Below are positions 7,668-16,871 of a stretch of 64,000 nucleotides of DNA, in pieces. The notes beneath the pieces are model-generated. The model was not told the origin of the DNA, did not search any database, and saw only the letters and a list, made by a program, of their open reading frames with translations. The DNA is taken from positions 248,001 to 312,000 of the forward strand of contig CAVWEM010000004.1 of NCBI GenBank assembly GCA_963753955.1, in the 5' to 3' direction. Position 1 is the first letter of the stretch. Every line of letters begins with the position of its first letter. Source of the stretch: Methylumidiphilus sp963753955. Its GTDB lineage: Bacteria > Pseudomonadota > Gammaproteobacteria > Methylococcales > Methylococcaceae. Both the position numbers and the translations under genes were made by a program.

Positions 7668-8837
7668 AGGACTTACGCACGAGCCTGAAGCTACCGCAGA
7701 ACCCTGGCGGTTCACGGCTTCAGGTCAGGCGAAGGACATGGGTATTGACGGGTTTTTAAGCCCCTCCTTCATATAATCGGAGAGAAGGTTGTTTTTCAGG
7801 GCGTAGATGTTTGTTTTGAGTTTCCTGGCGAGCCTTGCCAGGCAGTGCCAGGCAGTGCCAGGCGAGTATCGCGCAGCCGATGTGGTTTCTCTGGGCGCGG
7901 GCCTTGCGGCATTGGCATTTCTCCAGGCCGAGCATTTGCTTGCCTTCGCGGTGGTATTGCTCGATTTTCCAGCGGACGGCGCACATATCTTTAATGGCGA
8001 CGGCGGAATCCTGGGAAAGGCCGTTGGTGGCGACGTGTTCCGTGCGGTTTGTCGCCGCAACCCGGAACAGCTTCACTTTGCAATCCATCGGGAATCCATG
8101 TATCTTCACAAGCTTGCCGCGCGGCATTTCGTCGCCGAACCATTCCAGGTCGGAAACGGCCTTGTAGGGGGTTTTGCCCCGGCTGTCGTCCGCCTTGCGG
8201 TTGGCTTTGAGCGGGCAATAAAACACCTTTCCGGCCCTGTCGATGTGCATCATCAGATCCTTGGTGGCGTACCAGGAATCCATCAGCACGGCGCGGAACG
8301 GCAGGTTTTTGTTTCCGATGGCGTCGTCGAACATGTCCCGCACGTGGTCGAGCTTGGTCTTGCCGTCCCCGTCGGGGTCGTATATCCGCCAATCGATGAT
8401 CCAGTGTTCGCCGGTATCCAGGTTAGCGTACACGCAATTGGCGACGCCGATGCCTTTCACGACGCCATGCCCGTTGCCGCTATACTGGCGGCGCACCCGT
8501 TCTATCTTGAAAGAATGGCGCTTGTCCAGTACGCTGTCGTCGAATATCAGGCAGGCGTTCCCGCCACGGCGGACAAGGTGCCCGACGGACTGCCAGGCCG
8601 CATTCGGCGAGACGCCGTCCTCCATGAGGCAACGGTTTATGGCATCATGGGAAAACCCAATATGATGGTCGGCCATGTAGGTTTGCGTGTAGTTCATAAG
8701 AGCCGCAATAATAAATTGACAATAGTCCTTTCGCGTCGGCTTCAAGCCGGAGTATTTGCTCGTCTTCATAGGCGGCTATTATACTCCGTTAAGGCTAATA
8801 TTCATATACCCATGTTAATATATTTTGCGTAAGTCCT
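7668..8837 (-). mobile_element. IS with 12 bp inverted repeats (DDE, IS4/IS701-like), copy 1
   Basis: The ends AGGACTTACGCA (7668-7679) and TGCGTAAGTCCT (8826-8837) enclose one transposase gene, giving 1170 bp. The adjoining bases (GATT at the left, the complement of GATC at the right) extend the similarity, so the true end may be three or four bases further out. A half REP unit (TAGGCCGGAATAAGG, 7643-7657) lies just outside the left end. A second, internally deleted copy lies at 36083-36922. The family assignment is tentative. Confidence 0.8.
7725..8769 (-). pseudogene. DDE transposase with a 10 bp tandem duplication
   Basis: The protein starts MKTSKYSGLKPTRKDYCQF and carries likely catalytic acids in CLIFDDSVLDK (about residue 77), AVLMDSWYATKD (about 166) and WKIEQYHREGKQM (about 273). 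Near 7836-7865 the 10 bp GCCAGGCAGT is repeated in tandem, whereas the copy at 36 kb has it once. The extra 10 bp shifts the frame, so the main frame ends at 7756 with an aberrant tail, while the expected tail (LARKLKTNIYALKNNLL) lies in the next frame down to 7725. Probably inactive unless the duplication is an assembly error. Confidence 0.8.
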
Positions 8838-9056
8838 GATCTAGCCTTCTTTCGCCACTTTCGTATTTGGAAACGAACGATTGATGCCGTCCGAGGCGAC
8901 ATGCAACCTCTTGTTGGGTCAAGCTTTTTTCTTGCCTGGCTTCAACCAAATATTTTTGGAAAATGTCGTAAAGTGGTCTTTTTGGCATGTGGCAATTATG
9001 TAGTCGATCCTAAAATATCCCAAAATAGGATGTTTTTTGAAATGCGCTATAGATTG

Positions 9057-9386
9057 TCAACAAACCAAAACCGACACCCCTTCCCCGTCGCCGCAGATCA
9101 AGGAAAGCCCGTGCCGATCCTGAGGCGGCTCTTCCTGTTTGGCGGAATACGCATCCAAGATCGGGCGCAGATAACGCTCCGTGATTGGCGTGGCATAGAC
9201 CCGATAAGTCTGCCCGTCATCGCTCCACGAGCCAAACAGCGCCATCCCCTGTGGCCCGTTGCGGGAGATGTAGGCGGCGCGGAACGCGCCCCGGAGGATG
9301 TCCACCTCGCCCGATTCGTACTCCTGCCGGGTCAACCGGATGCAGTGCCAATTCATGCTGTTCAATGCCTCGCCGGGTTGCTTCAT
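9057..9386 (-). CDS. Conserved-looking hypothetical protein
   Basis: A 109-residue soluble protein beginning MKQPGEALNSMNWHCIRLT; an alternative start is the ATG at 9356 (MNWHCIRLTRQEYESGE). An in-frame stop lies directly upstream of 9386. The centre (GPQGMALFGSWSDDGQTYRVYATP) looks like ordinary folded protein sequence and the codon use matches neighbouring genes. No family recognised and no transmembrane segment. It diverges from prmB. The 220 bases on its 3' side (8838-9056) hold no gene. A longer overlapping frame at 9217-10077 is a shadow of prmB. Confidence 0.55.
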   Translation of the reverse strand: MKQPGEALNSMNWHCIRLTRQEYESGEVDILRGAFRAAYISRNGPQGMALFGSWSDDGQTYRVYATPITERYLRPILDAYSAKQEEPPQDRHGLSLICGDGEGVSVLVC

Positions 9387-9507
9387 TCACAAGCTTGCCA
9401 TAGTACCGCAGCTTGCCGCGTTCGGCTTCCCGGTTGGCCATGGCAACAGGCCGCGCAGGCCAAAAGGGCGAATCGTCCGGCATTGCGGGGACGGGTTTTA
9501 GGGTAAA

Positions 9508-10460
9508 ATGCCAGAAATCCAGCCAGCCAGTGAAGCCCCGATGACTTATCCTCAAGATGCCCTCGACCATCTCTCCACCCTGCGCGATTATGTCCGCTGG
9601 GGCGCCAGCCGGTTCAAGCAGGCCGGTCTGTTCTTCGGCCACGGCACGGCCAATGCCATCGACGAAGCTGCCGCCTTGGCTTTGCATGCCTTGTATCTGC
9701 CGCACAACCTGCCTGGCGGCTATTTCAACTGCGTCCTGACCCCGGACGAGCGCCTGGAAGTGGTCAGCCTGCTTGAACGCCGCATCGCCGAGCGCAAACC
9801 CGCCGCATATCTCACCCATGAAGCATGGTTTTGCGGCCTGCCGTTTTATGTGGACGAACGGGTGCTGGTGCCACGTTCGCCTATCGCCGAGTTGATCGAA
9901 AAACAGTTCAGCCCGTGGGTCGGCCAGCCGGATGAAATCACCGACATCCTTGACCTTTGCACCGGCTCGGGCTGCATTGCCATCGCCTGCGCCCTGGCGT
10001 TTCCGGGGGCCGATGTGGATGCGGCGGACATTTCTCCCGATGCGCTGGACGTGGCAAAAACCAACATCATCAAACACGAAGCCGGGCAGGTGCAGGCGGT
10101 GCAGTCCGATTTGTTCGAGGCGCTAGGCGGCAACCGTTATGACCTGATCGTCAGCAATCCGCCTTATGTGAGCAGCGACGAATGGCGCAACCTGCCGGCG
10201 GAATACCATGCCGAACCCAAGCTAGGCCTGGAGTCCGGCACCTCCGGCCTGGATTGCGTCCGTCGCATCCTGCGCGAGGCTGAAACGTACTTGAAGCCGA
10301 ATGGCCTGCTGATTGTCGAGGTGGGCAGCAGTGCCGACGCGCTGGAAGAAGCCTATCCCGGCGCTGCTCGTTTTGTTGGGTCGATTTCGAGCGCGGCGGC
10401 GACGGCGTGTTCTTGCTCACGGCGGAGCAACTGGCCGAATACCGCGGCCAATTCGCCTAA
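9508..10460 (+). CDS. prmB: Ribosomal protein L3 glutamine methyltransferase PrmB (frameshift near the 3' end)
   Basis: PrmB transfers methyl from SAM to a glutamine of ribosomal protein L3. The N-terminal helical domain (DYVRWGASRFKQAGLFFGHG), SAM motif DLCTGSGCIAIA (about residue 150) and the NPPY substrate motif (about residue 217) are all present. After AYPGAAR the frame is lost in a TTTT run at 10371-10374. One extra T restores FCWVDFERGGDGVF and a stop at 10460. Without it the frame runs into the next gene and suggests a false 530-residue fusion. Start uncertain: 9508 has AGGG upstream, while ATG 9541 fits the family length better. The prmB-aroC-MFS neighbourhood is known in other gammaproteobacteria. 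Confidence 0.88.
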
Positions 10461-10461
10461 G

Positions 10462-11100
10462 ATGAAAGACTCCAGCAAAGGTTTTGCCCTCATTGGATTA
10501 TTCCTCAGCGGGCTAATGGCTTCGGCAATATCCCCAAAAGACTATTTCACCTGGATACTCGAAGTTTTTCCGGCCCTGGTCGCTTTTGCCGTCCTGTTGG
10601 GAACATATGGTTGGTTTCGCTTCACCGACCTGACCTATGGCTTCGTGCTGTTGAATTGTTACATCATGTTCATCGGTGGCCATTACACTTACGCGGAAGT
10701 GCCATTATTCAATTGGATACGCGATGTGTTGGGGCAGGAGCGCAATAATTTCGACAAAGTCGGGCATTTCGCCCAAGGCTTTGTCCCCGCCTTGTTTGTC
10801 CGGGAACTGCTCGTCCGCAACCAAGTCGTCGCTATCAAAGCCTGGTTGCCCGGCTTGGTGGTGTGCGTCTGCATGACGGTCAGTGTGCTGTATGAATTCC
10901 TGGAATGGTTTGTGGCCGTGACGACCGGCGAGGCGGCGGATGCCTTTTTGGGTACGCAAGGCGATGTGTGGGACACGCAATGGGACATGCTGTTTGCGTT
11001 GATTGGCGCGACTACTTCCATGCTGACAATGGCGGGATGGCAGGATAGGCAGATTGAGGGGCCTGTGAATGCCGAGAAAAATCAGAGATCTCATCCGTGA
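10462..11100 (+). CDS. DUF2238 (YjdF-like) inner-membrane protein
   Basis: A 212-residue polytopic protein starting at ATG 10462, one base after the corrected prmB stop. Five or six hydrophobic segments are visible, with the family's conserved polar blocks: GGHYTYAEVPLFNW, NNFDKVGHFAQGF, SVLYEFLEWF, and a near-C-terminal GDVWDTQWDML. The conserved His, Asp and Glu residues near the membrane face suggest a metal site or enzyme, but the function of the family is not known to me. Its last 32 bases overlap the hicA start. Confidence 0.85.
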   Translation: MKDSSKGFALIGLFLSGLMASAISPKDYFTWILEVFPALVAFAVLLGTYGWFRFTDLTYGFVLLNCYIMFIGGHYTYAEVPLFNWIRDVLGQERNNFDKVGHFAQGFVPALFVRELLVRNQVVAIKAWLPGLVVCVCMTVSVLYEFLEWFVAVTTGEAADAFLGTQGDVWDTQWDMLFALIGATTSMLTMAGWQDRQIEGPVNAEKNQRSHP

Positions 11101-11260
11101 GCTTGAGTGTGCGGGGTTTGTCAATCGCGGAGGCAAGGGTAGTCATAGGAATTTCGAGCATGGAAGCATCAGAGTAACCGTTTCCGGTCAACTCGGCGAT
11201 GATGCAAAACCTTACCAGGAGCGCGAGGTCAAAAGCAAAGTTGAGGAGTCCAAGCAATGA
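11069..11260 (+). CDS. hicA: HicA-family mRNA interferase toxin
   Basis: A 63-residue protein of normal HicA length (double-stranded RNA-binding fold). The N-terminus PRKIRDLIRELECAGFVNRGG leads into the catalytic-histidine motif KGSHRNFEH at about residues 23-31, followed by IRVTVSGQLG. HicA cleaves mRNA and tmRNA when not bound by HicB. It overlaps the end of the DUF2238 gene by 32 bases and the hicB start by four (ATGA), indicating translational coupling. The pair is inserted between prmB and aroC, which are near neighbours in related genomes. Confidence 0.85.
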   Translation: MPRKIRDLIRELECAGFVNRGGKGSHRNFEHGSIRVTVSGQLGDDAKPYQEREVKSKVEESKQ

Positions 11261-11499
11261 AAGACAGCGCTTATTATTTGAAGATTGTCGAATGGTCTGA
11301 CGAGGACAAATACTTTGTCGGCCAATGCCCAGGAATCATCGGCCCTTGCTGCCATGGCGATGACGAGGCCCAGGTTTATGGCGAGCTTTGCCAAATTGTT
11401 GAGGAGTGGATTGAAATACTGAAAAGTGAAGGAAAGATATTGCCTCCTCCAACGGCAGGTAAAGATTTGGCTGCGAGGATATTGCGGGAAGCAGCTTGA
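11257..11499 (+). CDS. hicB: HicB-family antitoxin, short form
   Basis: An 80-residue protein with the HicB partial RNase H fold: YYLKIVEWSDEDKYFVGQCPGIIG, then CHGDDEAQVYGELCQIVEEWIEIL. No separate helix-turn-helix or ribbon-helix-helix segment is visible at the C-terminus, so it may neutralise HicA without the usual DNA-binding tail, or repress through another surface. The start codon overlaps the hicA stop in ATGA. The cysteines in QCPGIIGPCCHG are unusual for the family. Confidence 0.82.
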   Translation: MKDSAYYLKIVEWSDEDKYFVGQCPGIIGPCCHGDDEAQVYGELCQIVEEWIEILKSEGKILPPPTAGKDLAARILREAA

Positions 11500-11595
11500 T
11501 TTGCTGCTAGAGTGTTTAGGAATGTCTGGGATTTTAAAAATAACACGCACACGGTTTCTTACTCATTGGACAGATAAAAATTGCGGCCTAGGCGG

Positions 11596-11621
11596 CATTC
11601 CCACGCAAGAGCGTGGGAATG
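11596..11621. repeat. Perfect hairpin CATTCCCACGC-AAGA-GCGTGGGAATG
   Basis: An 11 bp perfect stem with a four-base loop in the hicB-aroC gap. Related hairpins with the core TTCCCACGCG...CGCGTGGGAA occur at 21911-21931 and 22161-22183, so this is a dispersed palindrome rather than a dedicated terminator (no T-run follows). Confidence 0.7.
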
Positions 11622-11664
11622 ATAACAAATATTCCTGCGCATCGCGTGGGATAAAGAGGAAAAA

Positions 11665-12765
11665 ATGTCAGGAAACACGATAGGCAAATTGTTCACCGTC
11701 ACCACGTTTGGCGAAAGCCACGGCCCGGCTTTGGGCTGCATTGTGGATGGCTGCCCGCCGGGGCTGGAACTCAGCGAGGCGGATATTCAAGGCGATTTGG
11801 ATCGGCGCAAACCGGGTACTTCCCGCCATACCACGCAAAGGCGCGAGGCGGACGAGGTGAAAATTCTTTCCGGCGTGTTCGAGGGCAAGACCACGGGTAC
11901 GCCAATTGGTTTGTTGATCGAGAACACCGACCAGCGTTCCAAGGATTATTCCAATATCAGCGACCAATTCCGACCCGGCCATGCGGATTACACTTACCAT
12001 ATGAAATATGGGGTTAGGGATTATCGCGGTGGCGGGCGTTCTTCGGCGCGGGAGACGGCGATGCGCGTCGCCGCCGGGGCCATCGCCAAGAAATATCTTA
12101 AAACTAGGCTGGGCGTGGAGATTCGCGGCTATCTGGCGCAACTGGGGCCGATCAAAGCCGAGAAACTGCTGTGGGAGGAGGTCGGCAATAATGCGTTCTT
12201 CTGTCCAGACCCGGACAAGGTGGCCGAGATGGAAGCGTATATGGACGCTTTGCGCAAAGACGGTGATTCCATCGGTGCGCGCATCAATGTGGTGGTGACG
12301 GGCATTCCTCCGGGCTGGGGCGAACCGATTTTCGACCGTTTGGATGCCGAATTGGCTTATGCCTTGATGAGCATCAACGCGGTGAAGGGTGTGGAAATTG
12401 GCGGCGGTTTTGGCTGCGTGGAGGCCAAGGGTACGCAATTCCGCGATGAAATCACCCCGGAAGGGTTTTTGAGCAACCATGCCGGGGGTATTTTGGGCGG
12501 GATTTCCTCGGGCCAGGATATTGTCGCCAGCATCGCGTTGAAACCCACGTCCAGTTTGCATCTGCCAGGGCGTTCGGTGAATGTGCTCGGCGAGCCAGTG
12601 GAAGTGGTCACCAAAGGCCGCCACGATCCTTGCGTGGGCATCCGTGCCACGCCGATTGCCGAGGCGATGGTGGCGATTGTGTTGATGGATCATTATCTGC
12701 GCCATCGGGCGCAGAATGGGGATGTGGTGACGGGATTGAAGCCGATTCCGGCGGGGGCGGCTTGA
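11665..12765 (+). CDS. aroC: Chorismate synthase
   Basis: AroC converts 5-enolpyruvylshikimate-3-phosphate to chorismate using reduced FMN, the last step of the shikimate pathway. The 366-residue length is normal. Signatures visible are TFGESHGPALGCIVDG (about residues 9-24), RREADEVKILSGVFEGKTTGTPI, the glycine-rich RGGGRSSARETAMRVAAGAIAK and the C-terminal RHDPCVGIRA. The start at 11665 follows AGAGGAAAAA. The gene is intact despite frameshifted neighbours on both sides, and the MFS gene follows 57 bases downstream. Confidence 0.97.
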   Translation: MSGNTIGKLFTVTTFGESHGPALGCIVDGCPPGLELSEADIQGDLDRRKPGTSRHTTQRREADEVKILSGVFEGKTTGTPIGLLIENTDQRSKDYSNISDQFRPGHADYTYHMKYGVRDYRGGGRSSARETAMRVAAGAIAKKYLKTRLGVEIRGYLAQLGPIKAEKLLWEEVGNNAFFCPDPDKVAEMEAYMDALRKDGDSIGARINVVVTGIPPGWGEPIFDRLDAELAYALMSINAVKGVEIGGGFGCVEAKGTQFRDEITPEGFLSNHAGGILGGISSGQDIVASIALKPTSSLHLPGRSVNVLGEPVEVVTKGRHDPCVGIRATPIAEAMVAIVLMDHYLRHRAQNGDVVTGLKPIPAGAA

Positions 12766-12767
12766 AG

Positions 12768-12808
12768 CAAGCCATCACCCAAACCCTCTCCCGCAGGGAG
12801 ATGGCTTG
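12768..12808. repeat. Hairpin repeat of the CCCTCTCCCGCAGGGAGA family
   Basis: CAAGCCATC at 12768-12776 pairs with GATGGCTTG at 12800-12808, with the inner CCCTCTCCCGCAGGGAGA folding on itself. Similar sequences lie at about 21997-22033, 43934-43968 and 59906-59941, so this is a dispersed repeat. It may serve as a weak terminator between aroC and the transporter gene. Confidence 0.55.
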
Positions 12809-12822
12809 ACGGCGATTCGCTG

Positions 12823-13993
12823 ATGCCCACCCCAAAATTGCCCTACTGGCGGCTGTCCGGTTTTTATTTCTTCTACTTCGCGGCGCTGGGCGCGTTCTTG
12901 CCTTACTGGGCGCTGTATCTGCAATCCTTAGGGTTTAGCCATGCCCAGATCGGCCAGTTGATGGCGATCCTGCCGGCCACCAAGGTCGTTTCCCCGAATC
13001 TTTGGGGCTGGCTGGCAGACCACACCGGCCGCAACGTCTTGTTGATCCGGGTTTCCTCTTGCCTGACCGCAGCCAACTTCGCCTTGGTGTTCTGGGGTAC
13101 GGATTACGCTTGGCTGGCGTTGGCGATGCTGCTGATGGGCTTCTTCTGGAACGCGCCGATGCCCATCTTCGAGGCGCTGACCTTGGCTTATTTGCACAAG
13201 GACTCGCACCGCTACAGCCGCATCCGCATCTGGGGTTCCATCGGTTTCGTGGCCGCGGTGTTTGGCGCGGGTTGGGCTTTGAAGACGGTGTTGCTCATCG
13301 AGTGCCTGCCGGTGCTTCTGCTGGGGCTTTTCCTAGGCATGGGCTTGGTCGCTTTGCTGTTGCCTTCGCGTTCGATGCGCGTCCAAAGCGGCGCGGCGGG
13401 TTCGTTGCGGGCAATTTTCTGCCGACCTGGAGTCATCGCCTTTTTCCTGGTTTTCCTGTTGATCCAGATTGCCCACGGGCCTTATTACACGTTTTTTTCG
13501 GTGTTCCTGAAGGAGAACGACTATGATGCCGGGCAGATCGGCCAGCTCTGGTCGCTGGGGATTTTGGCCGAAATCGTGTTTTTCTGGTTTTTTGTCCAGG
13601 TGTTCAAACGCTTCAGCCTGCGCGGCGTGTTGCTGGTGGCGATTGCCTTGAGCGTGCTGCGCTGGTTGTTGATCGGCGGGTGGGTGGAAAATGTCGCGGC
13701 GCTGGCGTTCGCCCAGGTGTTGCATGCGGCCAGTTTCGGCGCGACCCATGTGGCGGCGATCCAGTTTATCCACCGGCATTTCGCCTGGCCCCACGAAGGC
13801 AAGGGGCAGGCTTTGTATAGCAGCTTGAGTTTCGGGCTGGGGTGGAATGCTGGGCAGTTATGCCAGCGGCGAGGTGTGGGCGAGTCTGGGGCCACAGTTT
13901 GTGTTCGGCGCGGCGGCGGGCTTGAGCGCTGTGGCTTGGCTGATTGTTTGGGGCTGGGTGGAGAAGCCAGTCGGCCAGGCCAATCGGGCATAG
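12823..13993 (+). CDS. MFS transporter, HcaT-like (3' frameshift)
   Basis: About 390 residues after frame correction, with about 12 membrane segments. The N-terminus (LPYWRLSGFYFFYFAALGAFLPYW) and the helix 2-3 loop (WLADHTGRN) match the MFS group containing the 3-phenylpropionate transporter HcaT, which commonly lies beside aroC in gammaproteobacteria. The substrate cannot be inferred. At 13838-13843 one extra base breaks the frame after SSLSFGLG; dropping it restores GMLGSYASGEVW...VWGWVEKPVG and a stop at 13991-13993. The uncorrected frame runs to 14070 with a non-membrane, nonsense tail. Confidence 0.85.
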
Positions 13994-14085
13994 TCCGGCA
14001 GACAAAAACCATGGGGCAGACTTGCGATTCCCTTCACCTTGCCCCCGGCTTGTGCCAGACTAGCGCCTAGAGGAGAACACCAACC

Positions 14086-14910
14086 ATGAACACAAGCCTG
14101 TTCGGCGTTTCCGCCATCATCGCCTATCTTGCGGCCAGCGCCGCGTTGATCCATTCCCTGCAAACCGACTATGTCGCAACGGCAAACACCGTCTGGCAAC
14201 GCCTGAGAATCTTAAGCCTGGGCTGGCTGGCGGCGCTGCTGCACGGGGCCAGCCTGTCGGACATGTGCGACCGGGCCGGCACGGTCAATTTCAGCTTTTT
14301 GAGCGTTTCATCCCTGGCCGGGCTGGGCATCGCTGCCATCCTGCTGCTGGCCGCCTTGAGCCTGCCGGTGGACAAGCTCGGCGTCATCATCTTCCCCCTC
14401 AACGCCGTGCTGGTTTTATTGAAGCTGGTGCTGCCGGAAGATGCCCATGTGTTGAAAATCCATTCCTGGCAGATGGACGCACACATCCTGTCGTCGATGC
14501 TGGCCTATAGCTTCCTCAATATCGCAGCCCTGCAAGCGTTGCTTTTGGCCTTGCAAGATTGGCATTTGCGCCGCCATCATGCCAAGGGGCTGATCCGCTC
14601 CCTGCCGCCTTTGCAAACCATGGAAAAGCTGCTGTTCCAATTGATCGGCGCGGGTTTCGTCTTGCTCAGTCTCTCGCTGCTCACTGGCTTCCTCTTCGTG
14701 GAAAACCTGTTCGCCCAGCATCTGGTCCACAAAACAGTGCTGTCGATTTTGGCCTGGCTGGTGTTTGGGATCTTGCTGGCGGGGCGGGGCTTCCAAGGCT
14801 GGCGCGGCCAAACGGCCATCCGCTGGACCCTAGGCGGTTTCGCATCGCTGATGCTGGCTTATTTCGGCAGCAAGATGGTGTTGGAGTGGATCTTGAACCG
14901 GCATCATTGA
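14086..14910 (+). CDS. CcsA/HemX-like cytochrome c assembly membrane protein
   Basis: A 274-residue protein with about eight hydrophobic segments. The block HSWQMDAHILSSMLAYSFLNIAALQAL (about residues 125-151) is the characteristic CcsA/YpjD helix pair with its conserved histidine, and HLVHKTVLSILAWLVFGILL (about 206-225) carries the other. Proteins of this group (YpjD/CorE) are inner-membrane proteins related to haem-handling cytochrome c maturation factors; in other gammaproteobacteria the gene usually adjoins ffh, which is not seen here. The start at 14086 follows AGAGGAGAA. Confidence 0.85.
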   Translation: MNTSLFGVSAIIAYLAASAALIHSLQTDYVATANTVWQRLRILSLGWLAALLHGASLSDMCDRAGTVNFSFLSVSSLAGLGIAAILLLAALSLPVDKLGVIIFPLNAVLVLLKLVLPEDAHVLKIHSWQMDAHILSSMLAYSFLNIAALQALLLALQDWHLRRHHAKGLIRSLPPLQTMEKLLFQLIGAGFVLLSLSLLTGFLFVENLFAQHLVHKTVLSILAWLVFGILLAGRGFQGWRGQTAIRWTLGGFASLMLAYFGSKMVLEWILNRHH

Positions 14911-14934
14911 CTGATGTTACGCGGTGCAGACTGC

Positions 14935-15000
14935 TGTAGGGTGGCCTTCAGGCCACTCAAGCAGTGTGCAGCAGAGCAACGGCCTGAAGGCCGCCCTACA
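14935..15000. repeat. Inverted pair of GTAG-type REP units
   Basis: TGTAGGGTGGCCTTCAGGCC at 14935-14954 and its near-perfect complement at 14981-15000 (one mismatch). A related unit lies at 49617-49667. It fills the gap between two convergent genes and could act as a bidirectional terminator. Confidence 0.65.
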
Positions 15001-15009
15001 AGCGGGGGA

Positions 15010-15501
15010 TTATCCAGCGATCAACACCCGCGTCCCCGCCGCCACCCGGTCGAACAAATCCAGCAGATCCCGGCTCTTCATGCGGACGCAGCCATGCGAC
15101 TGCGGCTGGCCGGAGACGCCGTGGTCGGGACTGCCGTGGATGTAGATATACCGCCAAGTGGTGTCCACCTCCCCGTGCCGGTTGAAGCCCGGCTCCAAGC
15201 CGCCAAGCCAAAGTATCCGGGTCAGTATCCAATCGCGTTCGGGGTGTTTCGCCTGCAAATCGGCGTCATAGATGTCGCCAGTCCAGCGCCTGCCCACGAA
15301 CACCGCGTCGCAAGGCGCGTCTTTGCCGATCTTGGCGCGGATGCTGTGCCAGCCGCGCGGCGTGCAGCCAGAGCCTGTGCGCTCGCCCGGCCCATTTTTA
15401 GCGGTGGAAACCGGATAGCTTTTCACCACCTCGCTGTTCTGGATCAAATCCAAACGCTGTTCTGGGATACTAACTTGAAGATAAAAGTCTGGGGACGTCA
15501 T
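15010..15501 (-). CDS. L,D-transpeptidase (YkuD domain), no signal peptide
   Basis: A 163-residue YkuD-domain protein. The active-site block runs from YIHGSPDHG to QSHGCVRM at about residues 121-143, with the catalytic Cys in SHGC. These enzymes form 3-3 peptidoglycan crosslinks or attach proteins to peptidoglycan through a Cys acyl-enzyme. The domain starts almost at residue 1 (FYLQVSIPEQRLDLIQN), and I see no export signal, so either the true start is different or the protein is one of the short signal-less versions. The ATG overlaps the rlmD stop (ATGA), indicating co-translation. Confidence 0.88.
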   Translation of the reverse strand: MTSPDFYLQVSIPEQRLDLIQNSEVVKSYPVSTAKNGPGERTGSGCTPRGWHSIRAKIGKDAPCDAVFVGRRWTGDIYDADLQAKHPERDWILTRILWLGGLEPGFNRHGEVDTTWRYIYIHGSPDHGVSGQPQSHGCVRMKSRDLLDLFDRVAAGTRVLIAG

Positions 15502-16832
15502 GGCTTTTCAAACAAGGCGATGGATTCGACATGGGACGTGTGCGGGAACATATCCATCACCCCGGCCCGCAGCAACCGGTAGCCCTGTTCGTTGACTAAA
15601 ATCCCGGCATCGCGGGCCAGGGTCGCAGGATTGCAAGACACATAGACGATGCGCGACGCCTTCCACTTTCCGGCATAAGCCAAAATCTCCATCGCCCCGG
15701 CGCGGGAAGGATCGAGCAATATTTTGTCGTAGCGCCGGTTGGCCCAAATAGCCGAATCCTGCGGCTGGGTCAGGTCGGCGACATGGAATTCCACATTGCC
15801 CAAGCCATTGTCCGCCGCATTTTGCCTGGCCCGCGCCACCGCCTCCGCGCCGCCTTCCACGCCCACCACATGTCCGGCCCTACACGCCAGAGGCAAGGTG
15901 AAATTGCCGAGGCCACAGAACAAATCCAATATCTCCTCGCCCGGCTGAGGGTCTAGCACATCCAAAACCCGCGCTACCATCTTGCGGTTGATTTCGACAT
16001 TCACTTGGGTGAAACCGGTCGGCTGGAAGCGGAACTTAACCCCGGCCTCGGGCAAATCATATTCCAGCAAAGGCGGGTTCTCCGGCCACAAGGCAAACAC
16101 CGAATCCGGCCCCTTCGGTTGCAAATAAATGTCGAAGCCGAAACGCTGGCCGAAACGGCGGAAAATATCCAAATCCTCCGTGTCGGGCGGCTCCAATACC
16201 CTGAACACCAAAGCGGCGCGTCCGTCGCCCACCGCCACCTCGATTTGCGGCACACGGTCTTTGATGTCCAGGCTGGCAATCATCTCTGCCAAATCACGCA
16301 GACGCTCGCCGACTTGTGGATGCAACACCGGGCAAGACTCGATTTCCGCGACCAAGGAACTGGCTTTCTCGCGGAAGCCCACCAGCATCTTGTCCCTCTT
16401 CGCCACCCATTTCACGCCCAGACGCGCCTTGTGCCGGTAGCCCCACTGCGGCCCGGCCAAAGGTTCCCAGATGGCTTGCGGCTCAACCTTGCCTATGCGG
16501 CGGAATTGCTCAAGCAACAGGTTTTGTTTCTCCGCAATCTGCTGGGTTTCAGCCAAATGCTGCAAGCTGCAACCGCCGCAAATATTGAAATGGGCGCAAC
16601 GCGGCTCGACACGATGCGGTGAAGGCGTGACGACGCTGACCACCCGGCCCTCGGCGAAATCGCGCTTGATAAGGGTATAAACAAAACTGACCTCCTCGCC
16701 AGGTAGCCCGCCGTCAATGAACACGGCCTTGCCATCGACATGCGCCACCCCGCGCAGGTCGTGGGTGAAGGATTCGATGCGGGTTGTGACGGGGGTTTCG
16801 GGGAGTTTTTTACGGTTGGGGCGTTTGGACAT
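15498..16832 (-). CDS. rlmD: 23S rRNA (uracil-1939-C5)-methyltransferase RlmD
   Basis: A 444-residue RlmD/RumA protein. The N-terminal TRAM domain (RIESFTHDLRGVAHVDGKAVFIDGG, about residues 18-60) binds RNA. Cysteines in PRCAHFNICGGCSLQH (about 77-92) and later ESCPVLHP form the 4Fe-4S site. SAM motifs ILDLFCGLGNFTLPL and the catalytic Cys in YVSCNPATLARD (about residue 395) follow. It methylates U1939 of 23S rRNA. It is the first gene of a two-gene unit with the L,D-transpeptidase. Confidence 0.95.
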   Translation of the reverse strand: MSKRPNRKKLPETPVTTRIESFTHDLRGVAHVDGKAVFIDGGLPGEEVSFVYTLIKRDFAEGRVVSVVTPSPHRVEPRCAHFNICGGCSLQHLAETQQIAEKQNLLLEQFRRIGKVEPQAIWEPLAGPQWGYRHKARLGVKWVAKRDKMLVGFREKASSLVAEIESCPVLHPQVGERLRDLAEMIASLDIKDRVPQIEVAVGDGRAALVFRVLEPPDTEDLDIFRRFGQRFGFDIYLQPKGPDSVFALWPENPPLLEYDLPEAGVKFRFQPTGFTQVNVEINRKMVARVLDVLDPQPGEEILDLFCGLGNFTLPLACRAGHVVGVEGGAEAVARARQNAADNGLGNVEFHVADLTQPQDSAIWANRRYDKILLDPSRAGAMEILAYAGKWKASRIVYVSCNPATLARDAGILVNEQGYRLLRAGVMDMFPHTSHVESIALFEKP

Positions 16833-16871
16833 GGGATAGATTCTTCATTGATACCCCGTTACAATGTGGGA

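Noticed and set aside
7807..8832. 341-codon open frame on the plus strand
   Set aside because: Antisense to the DDE transposase gene, with no recognisable domain; the minus-strand frame carries the catalytic motifs.
9217..10077. 286-codon minus-strand frame
   Set aside because: Antisense to prmB and overlapping the hypothetical gene at 9057; no protein-like motifs.
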